Assembly: GCA_002320285.1 (NCBI GenBank)
Contig: DCKE01000024.1
Coordinates: 85,642 to 146,206 of the forward strand
DNA from: Flavobacteriaceae bacterium UBA1682
Lineage (GTDB): Bacteria; Bacteroidota; Bacteroidia; Flavobacteriales; Flavobacteriaceae
Length of the DNA: 60,565 nucleotides
Direction of reading: 5' to 3'
Under the pieces are notes generated by a model, which saw nothing but the letters and a program-made list of their open reading frames with translations, was not told the origin of the DNA and made no database searches. The position numbers and the translations under genes are program-made. Every line of letters starts with the position of its first letter. Position 1 is the first letter of the stretch. Positions 17,483 to 27,219 of the stretch are shown here, piece by piece.

Positions 17483-18478
17483 ATGCGTATAAAACTATTA
17501 CTTAGTTTAGTATTACTTTCTTATGTCGCTCTTGGACAGGCAAAAAAACCAGAAGACTTTGGATTACAACATATAGGATATACCTATAATGGGGATCCAG
17601 TCGATATCTTGATTAAATCCAAAAAAGGGGAGGAAAATATAAAAAAACCGCTATTTTTCCTATGTCAAGGTAGTTTACCACAACCGCTAATCAGATATGA
17701 AGAACGCGGTCAGTATCCAACGTTCCACTTTAATACGGATAGTTTGGCTCAGAAATATCACTTAGTCATTGTGGGAAAACCGTATATCCCCCTAATGGTA
17801 CAAATTAAAGATTTGGATACAAAGAGCCAAACTTACATCGACAGCACAGGAAAAGTACCTGTTGAATATACAAATCGCAATTATTTGAGTTATTATACCA
17901 ACCGCAATATCGCCGTGATCAAATACCTGCAAAGTCTCGCTTGGGTATCCTCTGAAAGGCTTGTGGTTGCCGGACATTCCGAAGGAAGTACTGTAGCGGC
18001 AAAAATGGCGCTCGATTGTGATAAAATTACACATTTAATCTACTCCGGGGGTAATCCACTTGGACGAATTATGTCTATTATCACCGAGTATCGATTTAGC
18101 GAAACAGTCGAACAGCCCAATGCAGAAAATGCTCTGGCATATTGGCAAAATGTCGTTGACGACAAAACGAATCTAAGCGACGAGCACGGAGATACCTATC
18201 GTGCAACCTATGAATTTTCTGAACCTTCGATAAACCATCTGCAACAGCTAGAAATTCCGGTTTTGGTCACTTATGGAACCAAAGATTGGAGTGCCTCTGC
18301 CAACGATTATTTACGCGTCGAAATCATCCGTCAAGGAAAGAAGAACTTTAGTTTTATACCTGTTATAGGTACCGAACACAATTTCTTTCCGGTAGATCAA
18401 AACAACATACCCAATTATCAAGTAAGAAATTGGGGAAAGGTAGTCAGGGATTGGGAGACTTGGTTAGCAGCTCATTAA
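17483..18478 (+). CDS. Exported alpha/beta hydrolase
   Basis: 331 residues: signal peptide MRIKLLLSLVLLSYVALGQA, then an alpha/beta hydrolase fold. Likely catalytic triad: Ser in GHSEGS (nucleophile elbow, about residue 165), Asp in GTKDWSA (about 271) and His in GTEHNFFP (about 303). The mature protein should act in the periplasm or on the surface as an esterase or peptidase; substrate unknown. The ATG at 17483 was preferred to an upstream in-frame start because the signal peptide begins there. Single gene; no strong promoter read. Confidence 0.83.
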   Translation: MRIKLLLSLVLLSYVALGQAKKPEDFGLQHIGYTYNGDPVDILIKSKKGEENIKKPLFFLCQGSLPQPLIRYEERGQYPTFHFNTDSLAQKYHLVIVGKPYIPLMVQIKDLDTKSQTYIDSTGKVPVEYTNRNYLSYYTNRNIAVIKYLQSLAWVSSERLVVAGHSEGSTVAAKMALDCDKITHLIYSGGNPLGRIMSIITEYRFSETVEQPNAENALAYWQNVVDDKTNLSDEHGDTYRATYEFSEPSINHLQQLEIPVLVTYGTKDWSASANDYLRVEIIRQGKKNFSFIPVIGTEHNFFPVDQNNIPNYQVRNWGKVVRDWETWLAAH

Positions 18479-18550
18479 GTAACAGGGATTCCCGATAAAT
18501 GATTTTTTTCATAAAGCCAAATGCTGTTATAGCAACCGAGTATTTACGGA

Positions 18551-18898
18551 TTATAATCGATTTTTTCGAATTCCATTTTTATCAAATTCCCGTCTTAAAA
18601 GAATTTCTACAATAGGAACTACGAGTACAGATAAAACGGTAAATGCTATTAAAGGAAATATTACTGCGGTTTCTTCTTCAAACAGCTTAGGAGCAATTAG
18701 GCTAAATACGATCAAGGCGATGATATTGAACAATAATATTTTGTTAGCCAGTTTATTGGCATACACCCAAGTTTCATCATTTTTGACAGATAAACGGCTT
18801 TTATATCCAAAAAAACTCGGTGTAGCCGGGGTGTATTTCCAACTGATAAACAGGAATACCAACATAATTGCGGCTAATATAAATGAGGGATTCATCAT
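18551..18898 (-). CDS. SdpI-like small membrane protein
   Basis: 115 residues with three membrane segments (about 5-21, 50-68, 78-100). The loop after the first has the SdpI family mark GYKSRLSVKNDETWVYANKLANK. In Bacillus SdpI gives immunity to the SdpC toxin, but most members are of unknown role and no toxin gene is near here. So only the family name is safe. Inner membrane. Single gene between an exported hydrolase and a GNAT gene. Confidence 0.8.
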   Translation of the reverse strand: MMNPSFILAAIMLVFLFISWKYTPATPSFFGYKSRLSVKNDETWVYANKLANKILLFNIIALIVFSLIAPKLFEEETAVIFPLIAFTVLSVLVVPIVEILLRREFDKNGIRKNRL

Positions 18899-18995
18899 GA
18901 CTTTTAAAAGCGATTTTAAATTATAAGGGGTAATATATTAAATAGACGCTACAATCTCAAATTCTTAATGATTAAATTTTTTTTATCTTTGAAAC

Positions 18996-19469
18996 ATGGA
19001 AAACATCTCGACAAATACACTAATCAGAACAGCTACCGCGGCAGATTTACCTCAACTACAAATTTTTTTGCAACACTTAGTCGATGCCGAACGCCCGTTT
19101 GATCCGACCTTAAAAGAAGGAGAATTGTTTTATTACGACATTAGTGATTTGATGAGTGACAAAACTACTGAGGTATTAGTAGTCGAATTCAATAGCCAAT
19201 TGATCGGATGTGGTTATGCACAAATCAGACCGACTAAGGCATTTCAGATTCACGAGGCTTATGGTTATATCGGTTTTATGTTTGTCGATCCTGCTTATAG
19301 AGGTCAAGGTATCAGTAATCTACTGCTAACACAGTTAAAACAATGGCTGATCAGTCACGGAATCACCGAAATTAAACTCGAGGTCTACGAACAAAATACA
19401 GCCGCAATTCGCGCTTATGAAAAGGCGGGTTTTAAACGATTTACCACTACCATGAGATTAGAAATCTAA
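18996..19469 (+). CDS. GNAT family N-acetyltransferase
   Basis: 157 residues of the general GNAT type: LIRTATAADLPQLQIFLQHLV, a mid beta strand LIGCGYAQIRP, the acetyl-CoA loop IGFMFVDPAYRGQGISNLLLTQL (Q/RGxG seen as RGQGIS) and EVYEQNTAAIRAYEKAGFKRF. Substrate unknown. A -7-like TATCTTTG (18984-18991) lies only five bases before the ATG, which would mean a nearly leaderless message or a later start; the box may be chance. Cytosolic. Confidence 0.87.
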   Translation: MENISTNTLIRTATAADLPQLQIFLQHLVDAERPFDPTLKEGELFYYDISDLMSDKTTEVLVVEFNSQLIGCGYAQIRPTKAFQIHEAYGYIGFMFVDPAYRGQGISNLLLTQLKQWLISHGITEIKLEVYEQNTAAIRAYEKAGFKRFTTTMRLEI

Positions 19470-19631
19470 GACAATCTTTATAGGGTCTAGGTAGGCAATC
19501 GTTATCGGATTATCTAAATAATATCCTGAATTGATCATATCATATCTCGCACCTTAACTTAACCATTTGGTAAACTTTTGAATAATTAAACCGACTACTT
19601 TTGAGACCAAGGATTTCAAAGGGAAATAGTT

Positions 19632-20180
19632 ATGTCTAATAAAAATCATAGTTTCCAGCGTTTGTATCAACAGCATTGGGCAGAACTCTATGCTTTTGCC
19701 TACAACGTCATGCACGATAAGCAAAGAGCTGAGGATATCGTACAAGATATTTTTGTCGATCTGTGGAATCGTTTTGACGATTTAACGATCCATCATCACC
19801 GCGGTTATTTGTTTCAATCGGTAAAAAATCAATGCGCAAAGAATTTTGCTAAAGGTGCTTTACAAGAGGTACATATAGAATCGTGGACCGCTTTTTTATC
19901 CGAAATAGAAGAACCGGCCTACGAGGAAATCAAAAGTCAATTGTTGGATGAAATCGAAACAACGGCTAACAGTGTATTACCGGCTAAATGTCTGTTGATT
20001 TTTAAAATGCGTTTTTACGAATCTCGATCGTATAAAGAAATTTCCCAACAACTTCAAATCAGTGAAAGCACGGTGGAAAACCAAATTACCAAAGCTTTAA
20101 GACTACTTAAAAATTCCACCCGCTACATCACCGATATCCATTTGGTAATCCTACTGCTATCTCAGCTTACGGTTAATTAA
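19632..20180 (+). CDS. ECF sigma factor, FecI-like
   Basis: 182 residues. Region 2 is AFAYNVMHDKQRAEDIVQDIFVDLWNRFDDL (about 16-46) and region 4 is a helix-turn-helix, FKMRFYESRSYKEISQQLQISESTVENQITKALRLL (about 123-158). It should guide RNA polymerase to the SusC/SusD operon downstream. The anti-sigma FecR gene follows 97 bases later and SusC carries an STN signalling domain, the complete chain for surface signalling. A TACTTTTG box (19596-19603) lies upstream with a short 15-base distance to a TTTG, so the promoter is imperfect. Confidence 0.92.
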   Translation: MSNKNHSFQRLYQQHWAELYAFAYNVMHDKQRAEDIVQDIFVDLWNRFDDLTIHHHRGYLFQSVKNQCAKNFAKGALQEVHIESWTAFLSEIEEPAYEEIKSQLLDEIETTANSVLPAKCLLIFKMRFYESRSYKEISQQLQISESTVENQITKALRLLKNSTRYITDIHLVILLLSQLTVN

Positions 20181-20277
20181 ACGTTATGCATTTTACCAAA
20201 TTGCTAAGGCTTTTTTTTTCAATAGGGGAATAACAAAAAATCGGTACATCATCACAGGAACCATTAATCAAATACCT

Positions 20278-21213
20278 GTGAGAACCATAAGAAGGCTTTT
20301 TAAAAAATACTCCGATTCCGAAACCTCGAAGGTCGAAACGGATTTAATCCATACCTATTTTGATCGACTTCAAAAAAGGGGAATAAATATCGAAGAAGTC
20401 CAAAGTAATCTGGTTTTAAATCGTCGTATTTATCAAAAAATCAATCAAAAAATCAAACCTGGTATTCTTCAACGTAGCAAGCCTTTTCTACCAATAGCAG
20501 CGAGTTTATTGTTATTGCTGAGTATTTCTCTGACTCATTATTTTTATTTGGATAAACCGACTGAAAAATGGCTAAGCCTCAGGGCGGGCAACGGCGAGCA
20601 ACTTGATTTTTATTTGAGCGATTCTACCCAAGTGTACTTAAGTCCCGGTAGTACGTTGAAGTATACTGCTGATTTTGGCGATCAAGATCGTAAGGTATAT
20701 CTCGATGGAGAGGCCTTTTTTAAAGTAAGAAAAAAAGTCAACCACCAAGCTTTTGTGGTAGAAAGCACCCATTTATCTGTTCGGGTACTGGGGACAGCGT
20801 TTAACGTTCAAGATATTGAAGGCGAAACCACTGCGGTGCTTGTTCACAGCGGTAAAGTTAAGGTTGAGGAAAGAGTGACCAAACAACAGCAAATTATAAC
20901 AGCCAATCAGCAGGTTGTTTACGATATGGCTTCGGGGCAATTGACCAAAATGGATTTGCAGCAGCAGGAGATTAATAAGTGGTTCAATGGGCAAATTCGA
21001 TTTAAAAGTGCATCGCTGACAGAGGTAATTAATACCCTGCAACGCCGCTTTAATGTCGAAATTGAAATTAAAACCACCAAGTTACCGACCTATCCCATCA
21101 GTGGAGATTTTACAAACGAGACTATAGAGGAAGTATTGAACAGCTTAAATTTTTTATATGGTATTACCTATGTCAAAATTGATGAAAAACACATCGAGAT
21201 CACCATACATTAA
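20278..21213 (+). CDS. FecR family anti-sigma factor
   Basis: 311 residues. The cytosolic N-terminal part (about 1-65) binds the sigma factor; one membrane helix PFLPIAASLLLLLSISLTH (about 69-87) follows; the periplasmic part has the FecR domain (LRAGNGEQLDFYLSDSTQVYLSPGSTLKY, DGEAFFKVRK, VRVLGTAFNVQD) and a C-terminal DUF4974 domain (SLTEVINTLQRRFNVEIEI, ISGDFTNETIEEVLNSLNF). It holds the ECF sigma factor until the STN domain of SusC signals substrate. The best start is GTG 20278; no ATG fits. It lies between the sigma gene and susC. Confidence 0.92.
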   Translation: MRTIRRLFKKYSDSETSKVETDLIHTYFDRLQKRGINIEEVQSNLVLNRRIYQKINQKIKPGILQRSKPFLPIAASLLLLLSISLTHYFYLDKPTEKWLSLRAGNGEQLDFYLSDSTQVYLSPGSTLKYTADFGDQDRKVYLDGEAFFKVRKKVNHQAFVVESTHLSVRVLGTAFNVQDIEGETTAVLVHSGKVKVEERVTKQQQIITANQQVVYDMASGQLTKMDLQQQEINKWFNGQIRFKSASLTEVINTLQRRFNVEIEIKTTKLPTYPISGDFTNETIEEVLNSLNFLYGITYVKIDEKHIEITIH

Positions 21214-21281
21214 ATTCAAAGGTAAGGACGACTTAGAGTATTGAAACCAACACATATAACACTAACCAAAAAGGATAAACA

Positions 21282-21335
21282 AATGAAAAATTAATCAAAA
21301 AAAAAACCTATATCAAGTTGCAGCTTGTATAGGTT
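21282..21335 (+). other. Three-codon leader frame and hairpin in the susC leader
   Basis: After an A-rich stretch an ATG-AAA-AAT-TAA mini frame (21283-21294) is followed by an A tract and a hairpin, AACCTATATCAAG (21305-21317) against CTTGTATAGGTT (21324-21335), one bulge, 6-base loop. It lies about 60 bases in front of the susC start. On the minus strand the same element would be a standard terminator with a T tract, but no minus-strand gene ends here. Role unknown; leader control of susC is possible. Confidence 0.5.
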
Positions 21336-21392
21336 GATAGGTAAGAATAATTCGAAAATTAAACGGAATAACCAACAGCAAAGATAACCATT

Positions 21393-24300
21393 ATGTGTTT
21401 CCAATTTTTAAAAGGGCCCAATAAAGTTTATGCCCATCTCTATTTACTCGTTGCGTGTTTACACGTATTTATAACGCCCAGTGTGGCGGCTAACAAGCTT
21501 TCTAAGCCCACTTATAATCTCAGTTTGGAAAACGCCAAAATCACGGATGTATTTAATCAAATCAAACAACAGTCCGCTTATACTTTTGTCTATGCCGACA
21601 ATTTGAACACCCGTACCAAACAATTAGACGTACAGCTGGAGGCGGTTTCTATAACCGAAGTACTCGATTATGTAGCGATGCGCTACGGAGTTAGTTATCA
21701 ATTGTCAGGAAAAACGGTTTCCGTAAAGTTTCAAGAGGGTGAACGCAAAAGAATTCAAGGGATTGTAAAAGACGAAAACGGACAAAGTATACCCGGAGCA
21801 ATTGTCAATATTAAAGGAACTCAGGAGGGAACGATTACCGATTTAAATGGACATTTCACTATACAAGCTCAAGTGGGGATCGACCAAATTGTGGTGTCGT
21901 TTATGGGGTATAAAACCGTGACGCTTAAGGCAAAGGAAAATCTTTTGATCAGTTTATCTAGTGATGAAACCAGTTTAGATGAACTCGTTGTGACTGCCTT
22001 GGGAATTAAACGTGAAGAAAAACGATTGGGCTATGCTCAGGAAACGGTTAATGCAGAAAAATTATCAACGGCGGTAGCCAATAACTGGTCTAGCGGATTA
22101 AAGGGAAAAGTAGCGGGATTAAACATCTTTTCAGGAAGTAGTGGACCGATTAACTCTCAACGCATTCAGTTGCGGGGAAACACTTCTCTGGACGCTAGTA
22201 AAAATTATGCGTTAATCGTTATTGACGGGGTTCCTATGGATCAGGAAATGACCTCAAACGGTTATAATACGGCAGCCTTCGGAAACGATTCACCAGTTGA
22301 TAATGGTAACGCTATTTCAGACTTAAATCAAGATGATATCGAAACGGTTACCGTATTGAAAGGACCAACTGCGGCTGCTTTATACGGATCAAGAGCGGCC
22401 AATGGTGCCTTGATTATTACAACCAAGTCTGGTAAAAAAGACAATAAAATGGGGGTGACCTATAACTCTAGTGTGGCATTCGACGTCATCAACAGATGGC
22501 CGGACTATCAATATGAATACGGACAGGGGTCTGGGGGTTTTTTCAATAAAGAAGGGGATCCTTATTATTCTTTTGGAAGTTCCAGTGATGGCCCCGACAC
22601 AGGAAATCATCCCGAAGCATGGGGACCGAAGTTTGACGGACAATATTATTATCAATACGATCCGATGACCCAAAAACAAGGTGAGGAAAAAACCTTGTGG
22701 AAACCCTATAAAAATAACCGTAAAGACTTTTTTAAAACGGGAATAACTGTAAATAACGCTGTTTCTTTTCAAGGAGGTGATGATAAGGGATCGATGCGCT
22801 TAAACTTATCACAGGCCAAAAACGACTGGATAGTTCCCAATACAGGTTATAAAAAATATGGGGTCTCGTTTAATGGAAATTACCAAATATCACAACGGGT
22901 CAAGTTAACTGCGGTGATGAATTACAACAACAGAAGCAGTGATAACCTACCGGTTTTGGGATATAATAACGGTTCTTTGGCGTATTTTATGATGTTTCTA
23001 TTGCCCAATGTCGATAGTGAATGGTACTCGCCGATTTGGTCTAAGGGACAAGAAGGCATTCAGCAGTTGAATCCATTTTCACCTTGGTCGAGTAATCCAT
23101 ATTATATTTCATATGTCGATACCAATACGTTAGACAGCAACCAGTTTATTGGTAATGCTCGTGCCGACGTAAAATTGACCGATAAATTGGAATTTATGGG
23201 TAGGTTAGCCATCAATAACCTAACACAATTTAGAGAAACTAAACGCGGTTTTTCAAGCAAAAGACACGCCAATGGTTTTTATTCTCGACAGGATATTGCC
23301 AGTAAAGAAGTCAACGCTGATTTTTTATTGACCTATAAAGATGTCGTTGGCGATAATTTTGATTATCAGATTACTGCAGGAGCGAATCATATGAATTACT
23401 TACATCGCAATATTCGTACTTCAATAGATGCTTTAGTAGTGCCCGATGTTTATAAATTATCCAACGGGGTTAATAATCCGTTAGTTACTACGGCTGATAC
23501 CGAAAAAACGGTTAACAGTGCTTATGGAATGCTTTCACTGGGATATGCCAATGTACTGTTCTTGGATGTAACGGGTAGAAATGACTGGTCGAGTACTTTA
23601 CCACAGGGGAACAACTCATATTTCTATCCGTCGGTTAGCGCCAGTGCCATTTTATCGGATATGTTTAATATGCCAGTGGCATTTGATTACTTAAAATACC
23701 GTTTATCCTATGCAAAAGTAGGAAGCGATACCAATCCGTATCAAATATCAAAATACTATTGGCAGAGTAATTTTCCGAGTTCTGCAGTGATGCCTAGTAC
23801 CCTTTTTAACGCCGATTTAAAACCGGAAATCACAACGAGTTGGGAAACGGGTATCGAGTTAAAAATGTTGAAAAACAGACTTGGAATGGATATCACGCTT
23901 TATGAATCCAAAACTAAAAATCAAATTCTGACTTTGCCGATGGATATCGTGGAGGGCTATAGCTCTCAGGTAATTAATGCGGGTAGTGTTCGAAATAGAG
24001 GAATTGAATTTGTATTGCACGGTGCACCGATTAAGAATGACAAATTCCAGTGGAATGTATCGGCAAACTGGGCCATTAACAACAACGAAGTTTTAGAATT
24101 AAAAGACGGTTTAGAACAACAGGTTTTGGGTTCGGTAGTTAACGGTCGTTTGATAGCAAAAGTAGGTGGTACAACTACGGCTTTATACGGAAGAAAGTTT
24201 CAGCGAAGTGGTGATAATCAAATCATTTACAGCAACGGAGTACCGGTCTTGGGCGCTGACTTTGAGTATATAGGAGATGTGGCACCGAAATGGAAAGCCG

Positions 24301-24821
24301 GATTGGTCAATTCGTTTAAATATGAAAACTTCACATTTGGACTAACAGTTGACGGTCAATATGGCGGAAAAGTGTATTCTCATTCACATCATAAAGCTAC
24401 GGAAGCAGGACAACTAACACATACCTTAAAAGGAAGAGAAGAAGGAGTGATGATTGGGGAAGGAGTGGTTAAAAATCCAGACGGTAGTTTCTCTGCCAAC
24501 ACCACGGAAATCCGCGTTGATAACTACTATAGAAAGTATTACGAATATCAAAATGTCGAATCCAATACGTTCAACGCTTCTTACTTAAAAATAAGAGAAA
24601 TGTCTTTGGGATATACTTTCCCGAAAAGAATCACTCAAAAAATGGGAATAGCGGGATTGTCGGTGGCGATTTTCGGACGTGATTTAAAAACGTTTACCGA
24701 TTTCCCATTCTTTGATCCCGAAGCTTCTACGATGAACGGAGACGTGATCATTCAAGGTATGGAAACCGGACAAATGCCTTCTACCGCTTCTTATGGCTTT
24801 AATATAAAATTAGAAATTTAA
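21393..24821 (+). CDS. SusC/RagA family TonB-linked outer-membrane protein with STN domain
   Basis: 1142 residues, normal for SusC. A hydrophobic signal segment near the N-terminus (about 12-33), an STN signalling domain (about 42-112, ITDVFNQIKQQSAYTFVY), a carboxypeptidase-like repeat (about 118-195, IQGIVKDENGQSIPGAIVNIKG), a TonB box near LDELVVTALGIKREEK, the plug (LRGNTSLDASKNYALIVIDGVPM, AALYGSRAANGALIITTKSG) and the 22-strand barrel ending EI. It takes up a large substrate across the outer membrane with energy from TonB. The STN domain with the FecI/FecR pair upstream implies substrate-induced expression. It is 16 bases from susD, so one operon. Substrate is inferred from the two phosphoesterases downstream. 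Confidence 0.95.
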   Translation: MCFQFLKGPNKVYAHLYLLVACLHVFITPSVAANKLSKPTYNLSLENAKITDVFNQIKQQSAYTFVYADNLNTRTKQLDVQLEAVSITEVLDYVAMRYGVSYQLSGKTVSVKFQEGERKRIQGIVKDENGQSIPGAIVNIKGTQEGTITDLNGHFTIQAQVGIDQIVVSFMGYKTVTLKAKENLLISLSSDETSLDELVVTALGIKREEKRLGYAQETVNAEKLSTAVANNWSSGLKGKVAGLNIFSGSSGPINSQRIQLRGNTSLDASKNYALIVIDGVPMDQEMTSNGYNTAAFGNDSPVDNGNAISDLNQDDIETVTVLKGPTAAALYGSRAANGALIITTKSGKKDNKMGVTYNSSVAFDVINRWPDYQYEYGQGSGGFFNKEGDPYYSFGSSSDGPDTGNHPEAWGPKFDGQYYYQYDPMTQKQGEEKTLWKPYKNNRKDFFKTGITVNNAVSFQGGDDKGSMRLNLSQAKNDWIVPNTGYKKYGVSFNGNYQISQRVKLTAVMNYNNRSSDNLPVLGYNNGSLAYFMMFLLPNVDSEWYSPIWSKGQEGIQQLNPFSPWSSNPYYISYVDTNTLDSNQFIGNARADVKLTDKLEFMGRLAINNLTQFRETKRGFSSKRHANGFYSRQDIASKEVNADFLLTYKDVVGDNFDYQITAGANHMNYLHRNIRTSIDALVVPDVYKLSNGVNNPLVTTADTEKTVNSAYGMLSLGYANVLFLDVTGRNDWSSTLPQGNNSYFYPSVSASAILSDMFNMPVAFDYLKYRLSYAKVGSDTNPYQISKYYWQSNFPSSAVMPSTLFNADLKPEITTSWETGIELKMLKNRLGMDITLYESKTKNQILTLPMDIVEGYSSQVINAGSVRNRGIEFVLHGAPIKNDKFQWNVSANWAINNNEVLELKDGLEQQVLGSVVNGRLIAKVGGTTTALYGRKFQRSGDNQIIYSNGVPVLGADFEYIGDVAPKWKAGLVNSFKYENFTFGLTVDGQYGGKVYSHSHHKATEAGQLTHTLKGREEGVMIGEGVVKNPDGSFSANTTEIRVDNYYRKYYEYQNVESNTFNASYLKIREMSLGYTFPKRITQKMGIAGLSVAIFGRDLKTFTDFPFFDPEASTMNGDVIIQGMETGQMPSTASYGFNIKLEI

Positions 24822-24837
24822 TCGCTTAATTATTAAG

Positions 24838-26268
24838 ATGAAAAAAATTATTTTTAGCGCATTCCTGTTCTTTGGAGTATTGAGCGCCTGCACCGATAAC
24901 TTTGAAGAAATCAACAGTAATCCCAATTTAATCAATCAAATCAGCCCGGGTACCTTACTCAACGAAGTGATCTATAATATGTCGTCCAATAATTTGCGAA
25001 ACTATTATGGAATAACGGCAGATTTGATGCAAGTAAAATTAAATTATCCCAGTTTTTATGGTGGTATACATCGCTATGAAATCATGGAAGGAACGGGTAA
25101 CTCTCAGTGGGATGCTTCTTATAAATGGATGAAAAACATCAAAGAGATGTTGGCTGTTTCAGAAAAACCCAATGATGCGAATTACAAAGCTATTGGCTTG
25201 ACATTAAATGCCTGGGTAGCTTCCAATTTAACCGATACTTTTGGTGATATTCCATATTCGGAGGCTTTACAGGGCGATCAGGGTATACGTATGCCTAAAT
25301 ACGATACTCAAGAAGCGATTTACACCCAGCTTTTAAAAGATTTGGAGCAAGCCAACGGCTTGTATGATGCAAAACTTCCAATGCTTTACGGAAAAGATAT
25401 ACTTTTTAACAACGATGTACAGCAGTGGCAACGCTTTACAAACTCCCTGCGTTTGCGTTTGTTGCTGCGCATATCGAAAGTGAAACCAGATGCCATAACT
25501 CAAATGGTTCAAATCCTTTCTGATCCAACTAAAACGCCGATTATAGATAACGATCAACAATCCGTTTTTCTCCATGTAACTGGAGTGACCCCTAATCTGT
25601 CACCTTGGTCTCGGGCCTTAGATTTTTCAAATGGTCAGGTGGTATCTCAATTCTTCATAGAGTTGTTAAACGATTTAAACGATCCGAGAAGAGCGGTGTT
25701 GGTAGTGCCTGCCAAAAACCTGCAAGGACAAGAAATTGGATTTAAAGGCATTCCGAGTGCTTATGATGGTGAAGATTCTCAATTTCAATTTACACCGTCG
25801 AATATGAATAATAAGCAAGTTGTGGCTCCGATGAAAATTCCGATAATTACTTTTTCGGAGGTGCTCTTTATCAAAGCGGAATTGGCCCAACGCGGCTTGT
25901 ATAATCCGGGTTCTGCTAAAACGTTTTTTGAATCAGCTGTTAAAAGTGCCATCAAATTTGTATCTAATGTTACCGTTGAAGACAGTTATTTCAATCAAGA
26001 GAAAGCGAAATACAACAACACCTTAGAACAAATTATTACCCATAAATACTTGGCGTTGTACTTTACAGATTATCAGCAGTGGTCCGAATACAGACGAACG
26101 GGTTATCCAAAATTACCCAAAACACAGTCGATGTTAAACCAGGGAAATATGCCGAGTAGATTGTTGTATCCAGCAGATCAAAAAACGTTTAACAGTCAAA
26201 ATTATCTCGAGGCGAGTCAACGACAAGGAGGGGATCATATCAACGCCAAAGTCTGGTGGAATAAATAG
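24838..26268 (+). CDS. SusD/RagB-like substrate-binding surface lipoprotein
   Basis: 476 residues. Lipoprotein signal MKKIIFSAFLFFGVLSAC (lipobox LSAC, about residue 18). The body is alpha-helical with TPR-like SusD features: FEEINSNPN, WVASNLTDTFGDIPYSEAL, TQEAIYTQLLKDLEQA, MKIPIITFSEVLFIKAELAQRG and HKYLALYFTDYQQWSEYRRTGYP. It forms the lid over the SusC barrel. It appears to belong to the SusD-like group (SusD-homologue 2) that often pairs with non-starch substrates. Second gene of the operon. Confidence 0.93.
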   Translation: MKKIIFSAFLFFGVLSACTDNFEEINSNPNLINQISPGTLLNEVIYNMSSNNLRNYYGITADLMQVKLNYPSFYGGIHRYEIMEGTGNSQWDASYKWMKNIKEMLAVSEKPNDANYKAIGLTLNAWVASNLTDTFGDIPYSEALQGDQGIRMPKYDTQEAIYTQLLKDLEQANGLYDAKLPMLYGKDILFNNDVQQWQRFTNSLRLRLLLRISKVKPDAITQMVQILSDPTKTPIIDNDQQSVFLHVTGVTPNLSPWSRALDFSNGQVVSQFFIELLNDLNDPRRAVLVVPAKNLQGQEIGFKGIPSAYDGEDSQFQFTPSNMNNKQVVAPMKIPIITFSEVLFIKAELAQRGLYNPGSAKTFFESAVKSAIKFVSNVTVEDSYFNQEKAKYNNTLEQIITHKYLALYFTDYQQWSEYRRTGYPKLPKTQSMLNQGNMPSRLLYPADQKTFNSQNYLEASQRQGGDHINAKVWWNK

Positions 26269-26272
26269 AATT

Positions 26273-27160
26273 ATGAAAATATTTTCTAAAATTTCAGCAT
26301 CGTTTTTTGTTTTAGTGCAGTTTTTTTCAACAGTGGGATTTAGCGGTAGTTGTACTACCGCTGAAACCACTAAAGACACCGTTTTTCAAGTGGGTACTTA
26401 TAATATCAGGTATGCAGCCCCAGAGGATGAACTAACGGGAAATGGCTGGAATAAAAGAAAAGCTCACCTGATAAACATCATTAAGGATCACGATATGGAC
26501 ATCGTCGGTACTCAGGAAGGCGACGATCAACAACTTCGAGATATGCAAATGCAGTTAAGCGGTTACGCATATATTAAATCGCCTTATGGATCGGAAAGTG
26601 GTTCTCACAATGCGGCGGTCTTTTATAAAAGTAGTTTGTTTACCGTACTGGATACAGGGCATTTCTGGCTGAGCGAAACCCCAGACATCAAAAGCAAGGG
26701 CTGGGATGCTTCCGATTATCGAATTGCGCAATGGATAAAATTTCAAGACCGCTTTACGGGAAAAGTTTTTTTCGTGTTTAATACCCATTTTTATTGGAGA
26801 AAACATTTAGCGAAAGAGCATTCGGGTGCATTAATCGCAGAGCGTATTCGTAAAATTGCTGGTGATTCCGCTGTTATTTGTATGGGAGATTTAAATTCCC
26901 TACCGGATTCCAAAGCTATAAAATCCATGGAAACACGTTTAGTCGATAGTTATAAGTCGACCCCTATACAACAGAATCAAGTCGTAGGAACCGGCTTTGC
27001 AGGAGGCGTTTTTACGGGGATATCCAATCACCGTATAGATTATGTATTTACCTCCAAAAACATTAAAGTACACAGTTACGAGGCTGTAGATACGACCTAT
27101 GAGGATCATCGTTATCCTTCCGATCATCTTCCAGTCGTGATTGCTGTATCACTGCCTTAA
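26273..27160 (+). CDS. Exported endonuclease/exonuclease/phosphatase (EEP) family enzyme
   Basis: 295 residues. N-terminal signal with a possible lipobox (VGFSGSC, Cys27). EEP motifs are complete: GTYNIRY (Asn, about 44), IVGTQEG (metal Glu, about 82), THFYWRKHLAKEHSG, MGDLNSLPDS (Asp and Asn), NHRIDYVF and the C-terminal SDHLPVV (Asp-His). These enzymes are Mg2+-dependent phosphoesterases, acting on DNA, inositol phosphates, sphingomyelin or other phosphodiesters. Here it is exported and starts four bases after susD, so it probably cleaves the imported or surface substrate rather than being a DNA repair enzyme. Confidence 0.88.
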   Translation: MKIFSKISASFFVLVQFFSTVGFSGSCTTAETTKDTVFQVGTYNIRYAAPEDELTGNGWNKRKAHLINIIKDHDMDIVGTQEGDDQQLRDMQMQLSGYAYIKSPYGSESGSHNAAVFYKSSLFTVLDTGHFWLSETPDIKSKGWDASDYRIAQWIKFQDRFTGKVFFVFNTHFYWRKHLAKEHSGALIAERIRKIAGDSAVICMGDLNSLPDSKAIKSMETRLVDSYKSTPIQQNQVVGTGFAGGVFTGISNHRIDYVFTSKNIKVHSYEAVDTTYEDHRYPSDHLPVVIAVSLP

Positions 27161-27219
27161 AGATTATTAATGGCTTTTTAAAAAGTAAAGAATTGTAAAC
27201 AACATTTAAAAAAAAATAA

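Noticed and set aside
18551..18898. Toxin immunity role from the SdpI name
   Set aside because: No SdpC-like toxin or SdpR regulator is near, and most family members are not immunity proteins.
18984..18991. TATCTTTG as a promoter of the GNAT gene at 18996
   Set aside because: It lies five bases before the ATG and has no -33 partner; a start site would fall inside the gene, so it is more likely chance or a sign that the real start is later.
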